A DNA stretch of 64,000 nucleotides from Dictyobacter kobayashii (GCF_003967555.1 NZ_BIFS01000001.1:2728001-2792000), one strand, 5' to 3'; counted from the first letter of the stretch, positions 43,065-52,621 are shown. Numbers and translations: made by a program. Notes: generated by a model not told the origin, from the sequence alone.

Positions 43065-43906
43065 ACGCGCTACTTCTCCATCTCTGTTGACTTTGGCCAC
43101 AAATCAATGCCTGGTTGTGCCTCTCGACGGTGAGGTGGACAAAGATGGAAATAAAAAATGGCTATATAATTCCTCTTTTTTATGAAAATATAGCTTTTTG
43201 TCGCCCATCGCCGTTGATGCTATATAACTCTAATCGATTATGGCCTTACAATTGAAGCGTATCTTGTCAGCTCAAACTGCATCAAGCATCTCAACGATTC
43301 TACATTTACTGGCAATGGACTTTTTGGGGCTCTACAATGATCTACTTTACCAGTCATTTTTTTGTAAAAAGAGTTAACGCGGTGGTGATAATGTGTATGC
43401 TGATGAATGAACAGGCTGTCAGTGAAAGATCCGCTTCTTAACTTAGTTAGAGTATACCATCTCTTAATAAATTTTAAAATTACTTGTGGAGAACGTAAAG
43501 TTACTTATAGTAACCCTTGCAAATTTTATACGAACCTATTATACTTGTCAATAGTTACTAGTAGTAACTTTAAGATTACTGGTTAATTTTACTGTATCTT
43601 CCACTTTGTACTGAGTACAGATACATAATGTGGCCTATATTCTACTTTAAAACATTGATATGAGGATGGTTTAAGGAAGAATATACGCAGCAGTATATGC
43701 GATCAACTCGCGGCTTCTGCCAATAGCCGAAAGATTCGCATTCAGTGTTCCTCAAGAGAAACGTGCGTTGTCGTACGACGATACTCTTATGCAACTTCTC
43801 TGTAATCTGTTACCAAAGAATGCTCTACGATGGGCTCACAATCCTCTCTAAAAGTTAGATTTGAACCGTATAGATTGCTTTTTGGGAGTAGAAGCAGGAG
43901 GTTCCT
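43065..43906. other. Intergenic region with a promoter-operator module
   Basis: Apart from the promoter and operators at 43499-43569, these bases show no coding frame with family character. They separate the divergent deaminase-like gene from the small membrane protein and kinase genes. Confidence 0.5.
43499..43569 (+). promoter_or_regulatory. Sigma-70 promoter flanked by two AGTTACTnnnAGTAAC operators
   Basis: TTGCAA (43517-43522) and TATACT (43540-43545) are spaced by 17 bases. The inverted repeat GTTACT-TAT-AGTAAC lies at 43500-43514, just before the -35 box. GTTACT-AGT-AGTAAC lies at 43554-43568, at the expected transcription start. The operators are 54 bases apart (about five helical turns), so looping or double occupancy is possible. 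The promoter points toward the small membrane protein (43907) and kinase (44316). Confidence 0.65.
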
Positions 43907-44209
43907 ATGCTCAGTACTATGAAGATGTTTCTGGCTGTTGTGCCAGTAATAATGGCTACAATTGTCTTCTGTTCGTTGCTACCTGCTCTTACATTGCTAG
44001 AAATTTTTCTGGTATCTATTGGAATGTTAATCCTCCTTACTCTCCATATATGGGTTGTGCGGGAGATCATCAAGTTAATAGATTTTAGGCATCGTTTAAA
44101 ACTTCAACAGGAACTCCGCGAAATAGATTTTGAGCGCGCCAAGCAGCAGCGACAAATTTCCGATATTCGTTCCCAACGTGCCAATCGCGGCCGTAATCAC
44201 TTTCGTTAG
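43907..44209 (+). CDS. Small membrane protein with charged coiled-coil tail
   Basis: The ATG at 43907 has AGGAGG five bases upstream. Two hydrophobic helices fill residues 5-55 (MFLAVVPVIMATIVFCSLLPAL, IFLVSIGMLILLTLHIWVV). The last 45 residues are strongly charged and helical (LRELDFERAKQQRQ-like pattern), ending with RSQRANRGRNHFR. It has 100 residues and no recognised family. It is the first gene after the repressible promoter and precedes a Ser/Thr kinase by 106 bases, so the two may be co-expressed. Confidence 0.65.
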   Translation: MLSTMKMFLAVVPVIMATIVFCSLLPALTLLEIFLVSIGMLILLTLHIWVVREIIKLIDFRHRLKLQQELREIDFERAKQQRQISDIRSQRANRGRNHFR

Positions 44210-44230
44210 TTGTCTTAAGTTAGATAATCA

Positions 44231-44256
44231 CCAGCATCTGATTGTGCAGGTGCTGG
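44231..44256 (+). terminator. Hairpin between the small membrane protein and kinase genes
   Basis: CCAGCATCTG pairs with CAGGTGCTGG (one GU) around ATTGTG. It has no following T-run, so it may be an attenuator or mRNA-stabilising stem. Confidence 0.35.
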
Positions 44257-44315
44257 TAAAACGATATTGCTAGCACACATATCGCTTGTAGGCCAGGCCT
44301 ACAAAGGAGTGTTCA

Positions 44316-45581
44316 ATGAAAGATGCTCAGACTTTTATTGATGCAAAGCAGTTAGGTAACTATCAACTTGTGAAATGGTTAGGGCGCGGAGGATTTGCTG
44401 ATGTATATCTGGGAAGGCATGTCTTTCTGGGTACATGGGCGGCTATCAAAGTTTTGCATATTGAACTTACCCATTCAGAGAGGAAAGCCTTTGTAAATGA
44501 GGCCCGTATCTCTGCGCATCTACAGCATCCTCATATTGTACAGGTATTGGATTTTGGTTTTGAGGGTCACATTCCATTTCTGGTGATGGCTTATGCTTCT
44601 AATGGTACCTTGCGCCAGCTTCATCCACCTGGTTCTCAATTGGATTTGCCGACCATCGTTTTCTATGTCGATCAGATTTCGGAGGCACTGCAATATATGC
44701 ATGATAGAGGCTATATCCATAGAGATATTAAGCCTGAGAATATTTTGTTAGGTGCCAGGAATACGTTGTTGTTGAGCGATTTTAGCATTTCTGTTGCCAC
44801 GCGCAATGGCTTCTCTCTGTCGCAGACTTGCATTGGTACCGTACCGTATATGGCTCCTGAATTGCTCCAGGCACGCGTTCAGCCTTGCGTGGCCAGCGAT
44901 CAGTATGCCCTGGGAATTATGATATACGAATGGTTATATGGATGTGTGCCTTTCAATGGTACTATCGATGATATTATCTATCAGCATCTCACGGTACTAC
45001 CAGCCTCAATCTGTCCTGATTCTTCACTGGTCTCGCAGGCAGTCAAAAATGTTGTCTTTAAGGCGCTTGAGAAGGATCCAGCACACCGTTTTGAAAATAT
45101 TGCGGCATTTGCCCAGGCATTGCGCGCTGCTTGCGCAGGTGAGGTTCTGGCCTTGTCGCATCATGATTATATGCCAACTTTGCCTGCTAATGCTGCTACA
45201 TTTGTGAATATAGAGACTCCCTCTTTGCCTCGAACGCGTGAAGGCTATTGGAGGAGAAGATACAATAGCTGGCAGGAAATTACTTCTTGCTTTTCTATTA
45301 CATTACTTATTAGCTTTTCAATAGCATGTATCCTCAACCTGCTAAAAGTTGAAGCTCTACTTTTACAGATGCTACTGGTGCTGTATATGGTTGTTTTTCC
45401 CATTGCATGGGCAATGATTAAGAAAAATCGCCCGCTGTTCTTCTTGTCTTGGAGTTTCGTCACTGTTGCCTTTATCCTGGCCTGGATCTCGCATCTTTTA
45501 ATGCTATTCATTGTACTTTATGTGATTATGCTGTTTGTATGCCTGTTGATTACATTCGCTGTTACCTTGAGCTACACATAG
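44316..45581 (+). CDS. Membrane-bound Ser/Thr protein kinase
   Basis: The kinase domain fills residues about 14-270, with glycine loop LGRGGFADVYLG, AIKVLH (ATP-anchoring Lys), HRDIKPEN near 135 and APELLQARVQPCVASDQYALG. The magnesium-binding DFG reads DFS at about 155-157, which is uncommon. At least four hydrophobic helices fill 305-421, so the protein is anchored by its C-terminus and lacks any sensor domain such as PASTA outside. The ATG at 44316 has AAGGAG six bases upstream. It follows the small membrane protein and ends at a good terminator. The target of phosphorylation is unknown. Confidence 0.9.
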   Translation: MKDAQTFIDAKQLGNYQLVKWLGRGGFADVYLGRHVFLGTWAAIKVLHIELTHSERKAFVNEARISAHLQHPHIVQVLDFGFEGHIPFLVMAYASNGTLRQLHPPGSQLDLPTIVFYVDQISEALQYMHDRGYIHRDIKPENILLGARNTLLLSDFSISVATRNGFSLSQTCIGTVPYMAPELLQARVQPCVASDQYALGIMIYEWLYGCVPFNGTIDDIIYQHLTVLPASICPDSSLVSQAVKNVVFKALEKDPAHRFENIAAFAQALRAACAGEVLALSHHDYMPTLPANAATFVNIETPSLPRTREGYWRRRYNSWQEITSCFSITLLISFSIACILNLLKVEALLLQMLLVLYMVVFPIAWAMIKKNRPLFFLSWSFVTVAFILAWISHLLMLFIVLYVIMLFVCLLITFAVTLSYT

Positions 45582-45672
45582 TGTTTTAGAGCGATTGTGT
45601 GTGCCTGATTGTATTAAGAGGTTGAAAATTTTGTGTATGTGTGCAACCTTCTGGCAACATGTTTTTGTGAGC

Positions 45673-45718
45673 AGGACTTCACAGCTGGCTGCATTGCGAC
45701 TGTGAGGTCCTGTTTTTT
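45673..45718 (+). terminator. Intrinsic terminator of the kinase gene
   Basis: A 12-bp stem (AGGACTTCACAG with CTGTGAGGTCCT, one GU) and a 15-base loop at 45673-45711 are followed by G and six T. It is 90 bases after the kinase stop and overlaps the stop codon of the convergent gene. Confidence 0.85.
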
Positions 45719-47924
45719 ATGAGCGTTTCTTTTTGCGGACTTTGTGTTTTTTGCGTGGTATTTGATAGAGATATTGTTGATATCCACCGTCCTCGTCCTC
45801 ATCTTCATTGTTGTTATCCCACTGGTAGTTGCTATATACCTGTTCTTTCTTGCGCTCTAGTTTGCGGGGACAGGTGTTTCCTATGTTTACCCCGAGTATT
45901 TTTAAGATGTCTTCGATGGGATGGTTGATGCTTTCTTCTGCGGTGATGGTGCGACCGTAAGCTGAGCCGTATTCTTTGCGCTCTGTATTGACCTGGCTGC
46001 GTAGTTGCGCGATGAGTTCCTCGGGAAGAAATTCCTGGGCGGTGCGAAATGGGAGGTGGAAGATGTATTTGGCGCTGGCACTTTCATAATGGAAGCTGAT
46101 CAGGCTGAGCCCTTCAGGATCTAGTTTGCGCTGGTCGCTTTTATCCAGGTCGTTCCAGGTGTTGATGTGACGATGGCGGCTGATTGCTAGCTCCAAAATG
46201 TCGCCGGGGAAGATAAGCAGTTCCTCTAGTTGCTGATATGGGATGGGTTGGCGGCTCTGCAGGGCCTGGGCGATCAGGTTTTTGAGGTAGCCCTGTATGG
46301 CTATTTCGGCTTGCGCTTGCTCCAATATAAGCCGCAGTGTTTTGTTCTGTTGGCTGAATGGTTGACTGGTAATGCGCTGAAAGAGCTGTATTGCTATGTT
46401 GCCATATAACGTACTGCTGTTGTCTTGTTGCTGTTCCTCCAGCGTTTCTAGCAGAAAGTCTGCCGCTATTGAGGCTGCGGTTTCAATGGCAAAGTTTTTG
46501 TGAAAAACGACGCTGCCATCTACATAGCCACCGGGCAGAATTGTGCCGTTTTCATATGCCTGCATGAGAAACAGGGCTTTGATCTTGTAGAGGCCTTGCC
46601 GGTCATCATAATACAGGCGGTCGGAGGCTTTGGCCCAGTGGTTGAGGTGGTTGAGCTGGAACAGGGTCTGTTCAATCTGTTGCGCATAGCAGAGCCATAT
46701 CAGGCGGCCAGGTAAGATGTTGCCAATTTCGTTGGCCTGTGGTGGATAGACCGGATTGCTGGCTGTCTCCCAGCCTGTTACCAGCCGATTGCTTATCTTT
46801 GCCTCTGGCTCTTTTGCGATCAGGTTGTGGAGCTGATGGGCCAGCAGATATATCTCTTCGCGGAAGCGCAGGTTATTGCCCGTTGAGCGTAAGAAAAGTC
46901 CTGTGTTGAAGTTGCAGGGAATACGTTCGGTGGTGATGCTGGACAGTTTGGGGAGGCGCGCCATAATGGCATCGTGGAGTAGATAGCTCAATGTATTGAA
47001 TGCAATGTAGGCGTATTCTTCATGTGGAGTAATTGTGAGGAGCGCATACTCTCCCATATCAACTTTGGCTGTGACTCCCTGGCAAGAGTGGCGGATGGCT
47101 ACTCCTGGCATGCTTTTAAAGAGCTCGATGGCTGATCGAATGCTGGCGTCGCTGTCGTGCGTTGTGCCTTTGTTGGGCTGGTCAAGCGCATTGAGGCGCT
47201 GGTATTCTGGATGGATTAAAATCTCTTCAAGATGGAGATCAATCCAGCGGAAGAGCTCTCGTGCTATACGCATATAGCTCCCATCATTGCTGAGCAGCGC
47301 TTTCTCGCCTACTACCGATAAGAGATTGCGTGTGAAGAGGGCGTTGCGCTTCGCCCAGCGTCCTTCATGCTTCAGGCATTCCAGGCGCAGCGCTTCATCA
47401 ACGGCAAATGCGTGGCAGAAATTGCGTATGTTTTCATATGTCGCCTCCTCGAAAAAGAAGTCGCGCAGAAATTGCCATTCTCCATAAATGTGGCAGTCGT
47501 TTTCGAGCAGGCTCATATCAAAGCAGTCTCGCTCCAGGGTCAGAATCTCTTTTTGCATAAAGGTTGTTTCTAACGTCTTGAGCGAGTGCTGGATTTTTTT
47601 TCGTAGCTGCTTGATCTGTTGCTTAATATTCCCGGGTAGCTTTTGAGTGCTAAATGGCTGTATAAGGGCGGCTATCTCCTTTTCTATGTCCTGCTGCTGA
47701 TTGTGTTTGATCTCTTCAAGGTATGGGAGTAACAACGACTTGTGGGGCTCCTTGAGCGCTTTTAGCAACAAGTTTGTCTCCAACTGGGCTAACGAGAGCG
47801 TATCCATCGCTAGCTTTTCGCTGTACCACAGGGTGAGCTGGTTGTCTCCTACCTCTGCCCCCGTATCAATCTCCGCTAAGAATTTATAATTCCCATAGGC
47901 AAGTTTATACATTTCTACACGCAT
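45717..47924 (-). CDS. Uncharacterised 735-residue protein, partner of the DUF4132/BTAD cluster
   Basis: I do not recognise a family. The ATG at 47924 has AAGGTGG nine bases upstream. Residues about 60-150 are helical and Gln/Lys/Leu-rich. A central part has HSCQGVTAKVDMGEYALLTI and LHDAIMARLPKL. PGGYVDGSVVFHKNFAIETAASIA lies near 490. The C-terminus has an acidic stretch (NNNEDEDEDGG) followed by a lysine/arginine tail, suggesting nucleic-acid or ribosome contact. There is no signal peptide and no membrane helix. The gene follows a BTAD-type regulator and a DUF4132 gene in the same direction, which suggests a shared role. Function is unknown. Confidence 0.7.
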   Translation of the reverse strand: MRVEMYKLAYGNYKFLAEIDTGAEVGDNQLTLWYSEKLAMDTLSLAQLETNLLLKALKEPHKSLLLPYLEEIKHNQQQDIEKEIAALIQPFSTQKLPGNIKQQIKQLRKKIQHSLKTLETTFMQKEILTLERDCFDMSLLENDCHIYGEWQFLRDFFFEEATYENIRNFCHAFAVDEALRLECLKHEGRWAKRNALFTRNLLSVVGEKALLSNDGSYMRIARELFRWIDLHLEEILIHPEYQRLNALDQPNKGTTHDSDASIRSAIELFKSMPGVAIRHSCQGVTAKVDMGEYALLTITPHEEYAYIAFNTLSYLLHDAIMARLPKLSSITTERIPCNFNTGLFLRSTGNNLRFREEIYLLAHQLHNLIAKEPEAKISNRLVTGWETASNPVYPPQANEIGNILPGRLIWLCYAQQIEQTLFQLNHLNHWAKASDRLYYDDRQGLYKIKALFLMQAYENGTILPGGYVDGSVVFHKNFAIETAASIAADFLLETLEEQQQDNSSTLYGNIAIQLFQRITSQPFSQQNKTLRLILEQAQAEIAIQGYLKNLIAQALQSRQPIPYQQLEELLIFPGDILELAISRHRHINTWNDLDKSDQRKLDPEGLSLISFHYESASAKYIFHLPFRTAQEFLPEELIAQLRSQVNTERKEYGSAYGRTITAEESINHPIEDILKILGVNIGNTCPRKLERKKEQVYSNYQWDNNNEDEDEDGGYQQYLYQIPRKKHKVRKKKRS

Positions 47925-47973
47925 AATACCATCCCACCTTTCACTGCTCCATATCAATAAGCGCGTTGGTTTA

Positions 47974-48885
47974 TCAAGCTATCAGGATAATTGTGAACGT
48001 AATTTGAGGTTGTAGTGTGTGATAGGCAACGCTTTTTTCACGCAGGTGTAGACCTTGCTGTAGCTGCCTGGCTATTTCCTGAGTGTAAGCCCCTGGTTCT
48101 TTCTGTTGTTCTCGCATCATTTCTGCTGAGTAGCGGTAGACATTGAGTGCTTCCTGGCGGCGTCCTTGATCGGCCAGCAGACGTATCAAGCGACATAGCG
48201 CATCCTCATCTTCTGGATAGTTCTGCAGAAAGGTGTACAGTAGTTCTTCCGCCTTGCCTGTGCGCTGATGTTTGAGATAGGCATCTACAAGCTGATAGAG
48301 AACGCGCCGTTTTGTACCCTCAATAGTCTGTCGCCGGCCCTGAGCCCACAGACAATCAGGATCTTCTTCAAGAAATTCGCCTTTGTCCAGTGCGTAGGCC
48401 GCTTCTAGATATGGTAGTGGATCATTTCCTTGTTGTTCCTGGCGTAGAGCGGTTCGTGCTAAATTGATTAATGCGTCTGCATCAACCCACAACCACGCTT
48501 GTGCCGCCAGTATAAAGTGTGTCTCTCCATTGAGGCGTCGCGTACTTAAGAGGCCTTCTGTACCAGGTGGATAAAGAATGTGTCGGCGTAAGGCTGAGGA
48601 TGCTGTATCAAAGGCGTGATTCGCATTGTGCGTGTCACCAGGCCACAGGACTTTGATGATTTCTGCTTTGCTCGCTCGACGCCGTGGACTGCAAAGCAGG
48701 AACTTGAGTATGGTAAGGGCCGCTTTTCGATTCCCCAACTCTGCACTGGAGAGTGCACGATAGCGCGGGCGCTCCATACCTGATGCCACAATACAAGCCA
48801 GCGCAAATTCTCCCATTGTGGTGACGCGCAGAAAAGGATAACGAGGCTTTTCTGCCTGTTCGGCCGCATCAATCATTGCGATCAT
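47974..48885 (-). CDS. BTAD-domain (SARP-like) transcriptional regulator
   Basis: The N-terminal 115 residues resemble an OmpR-like winged helix of activators (LRVTTMGEFALACI, RKAALTILKFLLCSPRRRASKAEIIKVLWPGD, HAFDTASSALRRHIL). The C-terminal part is the TPR-like bacterial transcriptional activator domain (LEAAYALDKGEFLEEDPDCLWAQGRR, LVDAYLKHQRTGKAEELL, DEDALCRLIRLLADQGRRQEALNVYRYS). It has 303 residues and lacks the ATPase of large SARPs. GGAGG precedes the ATG at 48885. It lies 49 bases upstream of the 735-aa gene and so is probably in operon with it. It likely controls this cluster, perhaps via the TGTGAGG repeats upstream. Confidence 0.85.
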   Translation of the reverse strand: MIAMIDAAEQAEKPRYPFLRVTTMGEFALACIVASGMERPRYRALSSAELGNRKAALTILKFLLCSPRRRASKAEIIKVLWPGDTHNANHAFDTASSALRRHILYPPGTEGLLSTRRLNGETHFILAAQAWLWVDADALINLARTALRQEQQGNDPLPYLEAAYALDKGEFLEEDPDCLWAQGRRQTIEGTKRRVLYQLVDAYLKHQRTGKAEELLYTFLQNYPEDEDALCRLIRLLADQGRRQEALNVYRYSAEMMREQQKEPGAYTQEIARQLQQGLHLREKSVAYHTLQPQITFTIILIA

Positions 48886-49006
48886 TTTTCCTCCACCTCA
48901 ACATCACTTTCACACTACAATTTCCTGACCCGCTATTTATTGTTTGTTATTCTAACATGTCATGTGCTATTTGCATCTAAATCATACCATAAGTCTCAGA
49001 TGACAT

Positions 49007-49035
49007 TGTGAGGAAGTTGTGAGGAAGTTGTGAGG
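49007..49035. repeat. Three 11-bp TGTGAGG iterons upstream of the BTAD gene
   Basis: TGTGAGG occurs at 49007, 49018 and 49029 with AAGT linkers, exactly the arrangement of the iterons in the origin region at 13350-13818. It lies between the DUF4132 stop (49085) and the BTAD start (48885), about 120 bases before the latter. Confidence 0.7.
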
Positions 49036-49084
49036 TTATGACTGAAGAACATCGATGTGGTGCCCTTCAGTCATGGTTGCCGGA

Positions 49085-52000
49085 TCAGGCCTGCTGATTT
49101 CTGATTTGCTGGAGAATGCTTTCGTCTTTGATCTGGTCATCGGCTAGCAGGAGCAGTATCTTGCTGATGACTTCGCTGAGCTTGGGATCGTCTTCATTGG
49201 CAAAGGGTAGAAAAAGGCTGCTTGTTTTTTGTCCCCAGTTTTGCGGGACAATACACAGGTAGTTGCCGGGCTCAATATGGATGGCGGCAGTGAGTAGATG
49301 GATGCGATATCTGGCCAGTTTGCCCTGGATGTGGGCAAAATGTCCTTCGACGGTGACGCCAGGTAGGTTAAGGTCGGCGAATAGGGTTTCAATGAGTTCG
49401 TGGCGCCGGGTATAAAATTCGTTTGAGAAGCTATGACTGCCATCCCGTTGGGTGTGGGCGACCGAGATTATGAGGTCGGCATCGCGCATGACTTCGGAAA
49501 AGATGAGCGGGGGCACCTCATTGAGATCCAGGTTTCTCTCTATCAGGTCTGCTCGTTTGCTTGCTGGATATGGTGCGAAGTAGATGCAGTCTGTAATTGG
49601 GTTCAGGTGTGCGCCTAGATAGGGACCGGTCTCAAGGAGATTGAATGTGGCTTTGATGCCCGGGAATATTTTATAAGGTGTGATTGCACCGTAACTCTGC
49701 TCCTGCCTCCAGTCGCGACTGCTGAGTAGTTTTGAGGTGATGTGCCCGGCAATGCTGTGGCCAGCAAAACGTCTTGAGTATGGACTGCTGGCTTGCTCGG
49801 CTGGCGTTAATACATAGAGTTCTCGAAAGGCTTGCTTGATTGGTTGCACGATCTGGCGCTGTACAATGGTGCGTTGCCAGGCGCTGAGTGTGCCTGCCTG
49901 AAACAAACTGTAGGGATGTACGACTTTAACCGCCCGTGTGATGGGTTGTAGTTCGTTTTGGAGATCACGGAGAGCGAAGTGTTGGGCGTCGAAGATGCCG
50001 GTCTGGCCATCTTCTGTCCCCAGGATAAGTCCTTCGAATAAACTGCGGGCAATGGGCAGCTGGATGATCTGGCTGAGCTCGTTTGGATCGAGTAGCCGTT
50101 CGCTGCCAATGAGCTGTTCCAAGTAGTGGTTGCGCAGGCGGCTGATCTGTTCGCGCTGCACCCTGACTTTTTCTTTGGCTATCTGGTAAGTGGGGTGCTC
50201 GCGTATTTCTTTGGGTATCGTTTTATATTGTCGGGAACCACGGGTGACGTTGAGCGTAGGGATAAGGTCTTTAACCTGGATCTCCAGCAGATAGTCTCCA
50301 ATCTGCCAGTTATGGCTATGCTGGTCCTCGTTGTTAGAAATCTGGGTTTCCATGTCCCATTCTAGAAAATTTACCTCGGGATAGCCTGCTGTTTTGGCCA
50401 GATTGCTGAGTCCGACTTCAATGGCGGCTTTATGGCTAACACGGCGTTGGGGCCCGTATTTTTTGCCGAGTTTGGCTGCCTCCTGCAGCTTGAGGTAGCG
50501 TTCCAGTATTTCTTCTTTTCCACGCGTAATCGGGGCGATGCCATAGGCTTTAATGGCGATCTGGCTGCCAATCTTTAGCTTTTTTTCTAGCTGTGATTCC
50601 CATCCCTGGCTGGCGGAGATCATCAGGCAGGTATGGTCAAAGACACGTGCTGTTTGAAAACACTTGACCATTTTTTTTGCCAGAGGCCTGCCGACTTGCT
50701 CGATAATGGTATTGATCTCTGCTATGTCGATCTCGCCTGAGGTTGGATCTAGCGAGTTGGGCATATCGGTGGCATAGTTGTCGTTCATGGCGGTATATTG
50801 GACATTGGTCAGGCGTTTGATTAGTTCTAGCAATGGTAGCGCCTCTTGCCATTCCAATGCTTCAATGATGAGGTTTTGTGCTTGTGGGGCCAGTGGTAGT
50901 AGCGCTGTCAGGGTTGTTTCTGGATATGTCTTTAGCTGGAGCAGGAGGTCTTTGCGTTCGGTTGGATTGAGCTCTGCAATGCCATCGGTGTGGGCCATGC
51001 TTACGATGGCGGCCTTCAATTTATTGCTCTGATCGATGTTGTCGACAATGGGGCCCAGGTTGTGCTGCTGGTGTTGTTGAGCCGCATACAAGAGATATTC
51101 TTTTCCATGTATGTATTCCGTGGATGAAGCTAGAGCGGCACCAGTCTGTGGCTTAAGGTCGCTGGCAAAGCGCGTAAAAATTTGTTTGATGTAAGGATGG
51201 TCGGACGAAAATTGATGTGTGATGTCATAAGGTGCCAGGATAACTGCAAGGGATAAGATATCTTCATCTAATGCATCGTTTTTACGCAAAATGTCAATTG
51301 GCTTTTTTATGCTATCTCTAGCTATGGTATTTATCTTGTATTTAAATGAAGTATTATAATATTCTCCATGATAGATCAAGGATTGGGTGGCGTCCAGTAT
51401 GCTCAGGCTGCGCTCTGAATAAGGTAAGGCTATGAAGAGTTGGAGACAATCTCCAAGATCATTTTCTATTGAGAAGTAACAGTCCTCAGTGTTGCCAGTT
51501 TTTGTGTTTTTCACAAGTTGGATGATGCGCTGTTCTAGCTGTTCTGTCAGGTTGGTGGGTGCATAGTGGATGACGCAGGCGTTGAGAACGGTACGCATAC
51601 AGGCCTGTAGCTGAATCTCTGGCAGCGTTTGTGCGCGTTCCCACCAGAGTTGTGGTTGAAAATAGAGCGTGGTGGCCATGCTACCGATCTCTTGTACGCT
51701 GAAGTTATTTGTGAATGTTTCTAGCGTTGTTTTGAGGATTTTTTGAAAGGGCTGCCTGCTCAGGCGCAGCATGAGCCAGCCGGGCGCTTCTGAAAAGCCG
51801 AAGGCCTGGTATTTTTTCTCGTTTAGAATGATGGCGATACATGAGAGTATGAGTTCGAGGAATTGGAAGAGTTGTGCTGGTAGTTGGCCGTTTTCTACAC
51901 GGGCGCGTAATTTCTCTTGTTTTTGCTGTAAAATGCTGCTTTCTAGCAGATCCTGAAACTCTTCCATGCGATATAACATGACTAATTCTGGAATTGTAAG

Positions 52001-52621
52001 GCTGACCAGGTTCTCTCTTAGTCTGTCTCTCTCCGCTATAGTATGTTTGATGACGAGCTTTTGTCCTAGCTGGTTGAGCGCGCTACTAAAACGCATCGTT
52101 ACCGCTGAGAAGCGTTCCGCCAGTTCTCTGGCTTCGCTTTCATTCATGAGCTTATCCCCTATGAGTGGTATGAGCCGAAAGAAGGTAATGGTGCTGCCCG
52201 GGTGGAAAAGTAATTTTTCATCCAGGCTGCTAATCATCTTCCCATCGGCAATAATGACATAAGCTCTTTGCTCAAAGGCATTGGTGGCTTTGCGAATCTC
52301 ATTTTCCACCTGGATATCCTGGTTCTGATTTTCTAGCCTGGTAGCTTCGTTTTGAGCGAATATAACCTTCCCTTTTTTTGCCTGATCATGAATTTCTGCG
52401 TCTGTAAGGTACTGGCGTTGCAGCGCCTGCTGGGCCTGCTGGGCATCCAGTTTGCGCGTTGCCACGAGCTCACGAATCTGTTCGGTGACGGTACGGCGAA
52501 TCAACTCGGTAACCGTGATCTCTTCATTGAGAATGTCCAGGATGACCGTCGGAAGTGCTGAATCAGGCGTGGTTGCCTGAAAGATACGGCTACGAACCTC
52601 AACTTTGCCTCCATTAGTCAT
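49085..52621 (-). CDS. DUF4132-domain protein, 1178 residues
   Basis: The C-terminal third carries the DUF4132 pattern: RRVSHKAAIEVGLSNLAKTAGYPEVNFLEWDME, IQVKDLIPTLNVTRGSRQYKTIPKEI, then LFEGLILGT and the HPYSLFQAGTLSAWQ region leading to VQPIKQAFRELYVL. DUF4132 is found in MolR/YehI-like proteins, and its molecular activity is not known. The first 800 residues are mostly helical, with a Gln/Arg/Lys-rich coiled coil near 60-125 and HEAT-like helices. There is no signal peptide, membrane helix or P-loop. ATG 52621 is preferred over a TTG three codons upstream; GGAG lies ten bases before it. It probably heads the cluster with the BTAD and 735-aa genes. Confidence 0.8.
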   Translation of the reverse strand: MTNGGKVEVRSRIFQATTPDSALPTVILDILNEEITVTELIRRTVTEQIRELVATRKLDAQQAQQALQRQYLTDAEIHDQAKKGKVIFAQNEATRLENQNQDIQVENEIRKATNAFEQRAYVIIADGKMISSLDEKLLFHPGSTITFFRLIPLIGDKLMNESEARELAERFSAVTMRFSSALNQLGQKLVIKHTIAERDRLRENLVSLTIPELVMLYRMEEFQDLLESSILQQKQEKLRARVENGQLPAQLFQFLELILSCIAIILNEKKYQAFGFSEAPGWLMLRLSRQPFQKILKTTLETFTNNFSVQEIGSMATTLYFQPQLWWERAQTLPEIQLQACMRTVLNACVIHYAPTNLTEQLEQRIIQLVKNTKTGNTEDCYFSIENDLGDCLQLFIALPYSERSLSILDATQSLIYHGEYYNTSFKYKINTIARDSIKKPIDILRKNDALDEDILSLAVILAPYDITHQFSSDHPYIKQIFTRFASDLKPQTGAALASSTEYIHGKEYLLYAAQQHQQHNLGPIVDNIDQSNKLKAAIVSMAHTDGIAELNPTERKDLLLQLKTYPETTLTALLPLAPQAQNLIIEALEWQEALPLLELIKRLTNVQYTAMNDNYATDMPNSLDPTSGEIDIAEINTIIEQVGRPLAKKMVKCFQTARVFDHTCLMISASQGWESQLEKKLKIGSQIAIKAYGIAPITRGKEEILERYLKLQEAAKLGKKYGPQRRVSHKAAIEVGLSNLAKTAGYPEVNFLEWDMETQISNNEDQHSHNWQIGDYLLEIQVKDLIPTLNVTRGSRQYKTIPKEIREHPTYQIAKEKVRVQREQISRLRNHYLEQLIGSERLLDPNELSQIIQLPIARSLFEGLILGTEDGQTGIFDAQHFALRDLQNELQPITRAVKVVHPYSLFQAGTLSAWQRTIVQRQIVQPIKQAFRELYVLTPAEQASSPYSRRFAGHSIAGHITSKLLSSRDWRQEQSYGAITPYKIFPGIKATFNLLETGPYLGAHLNPITDCIYFAPYPASKRADLIERNLDLNEVPPLIFSEVMRDADLIISVAHTQRDGSHSFSNEFYTRRHELIETLFADLNLPGVTVEGHFAHIQGKLARYRIHLLTAAIHIEPGNYLCIVPQNWGQKTSSLFLPFANEDDPKLSEVISKILLLLADDQIKDESILQQIRNQQA

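Noticed and set aside
43850..43870. A T-loop-like GGTTCAAATC on the minus strand, suggesting a tRNA
   Set aside because: The flanking bases do not form a T-stem or an acceptor stem, so no tRNA can be folded.
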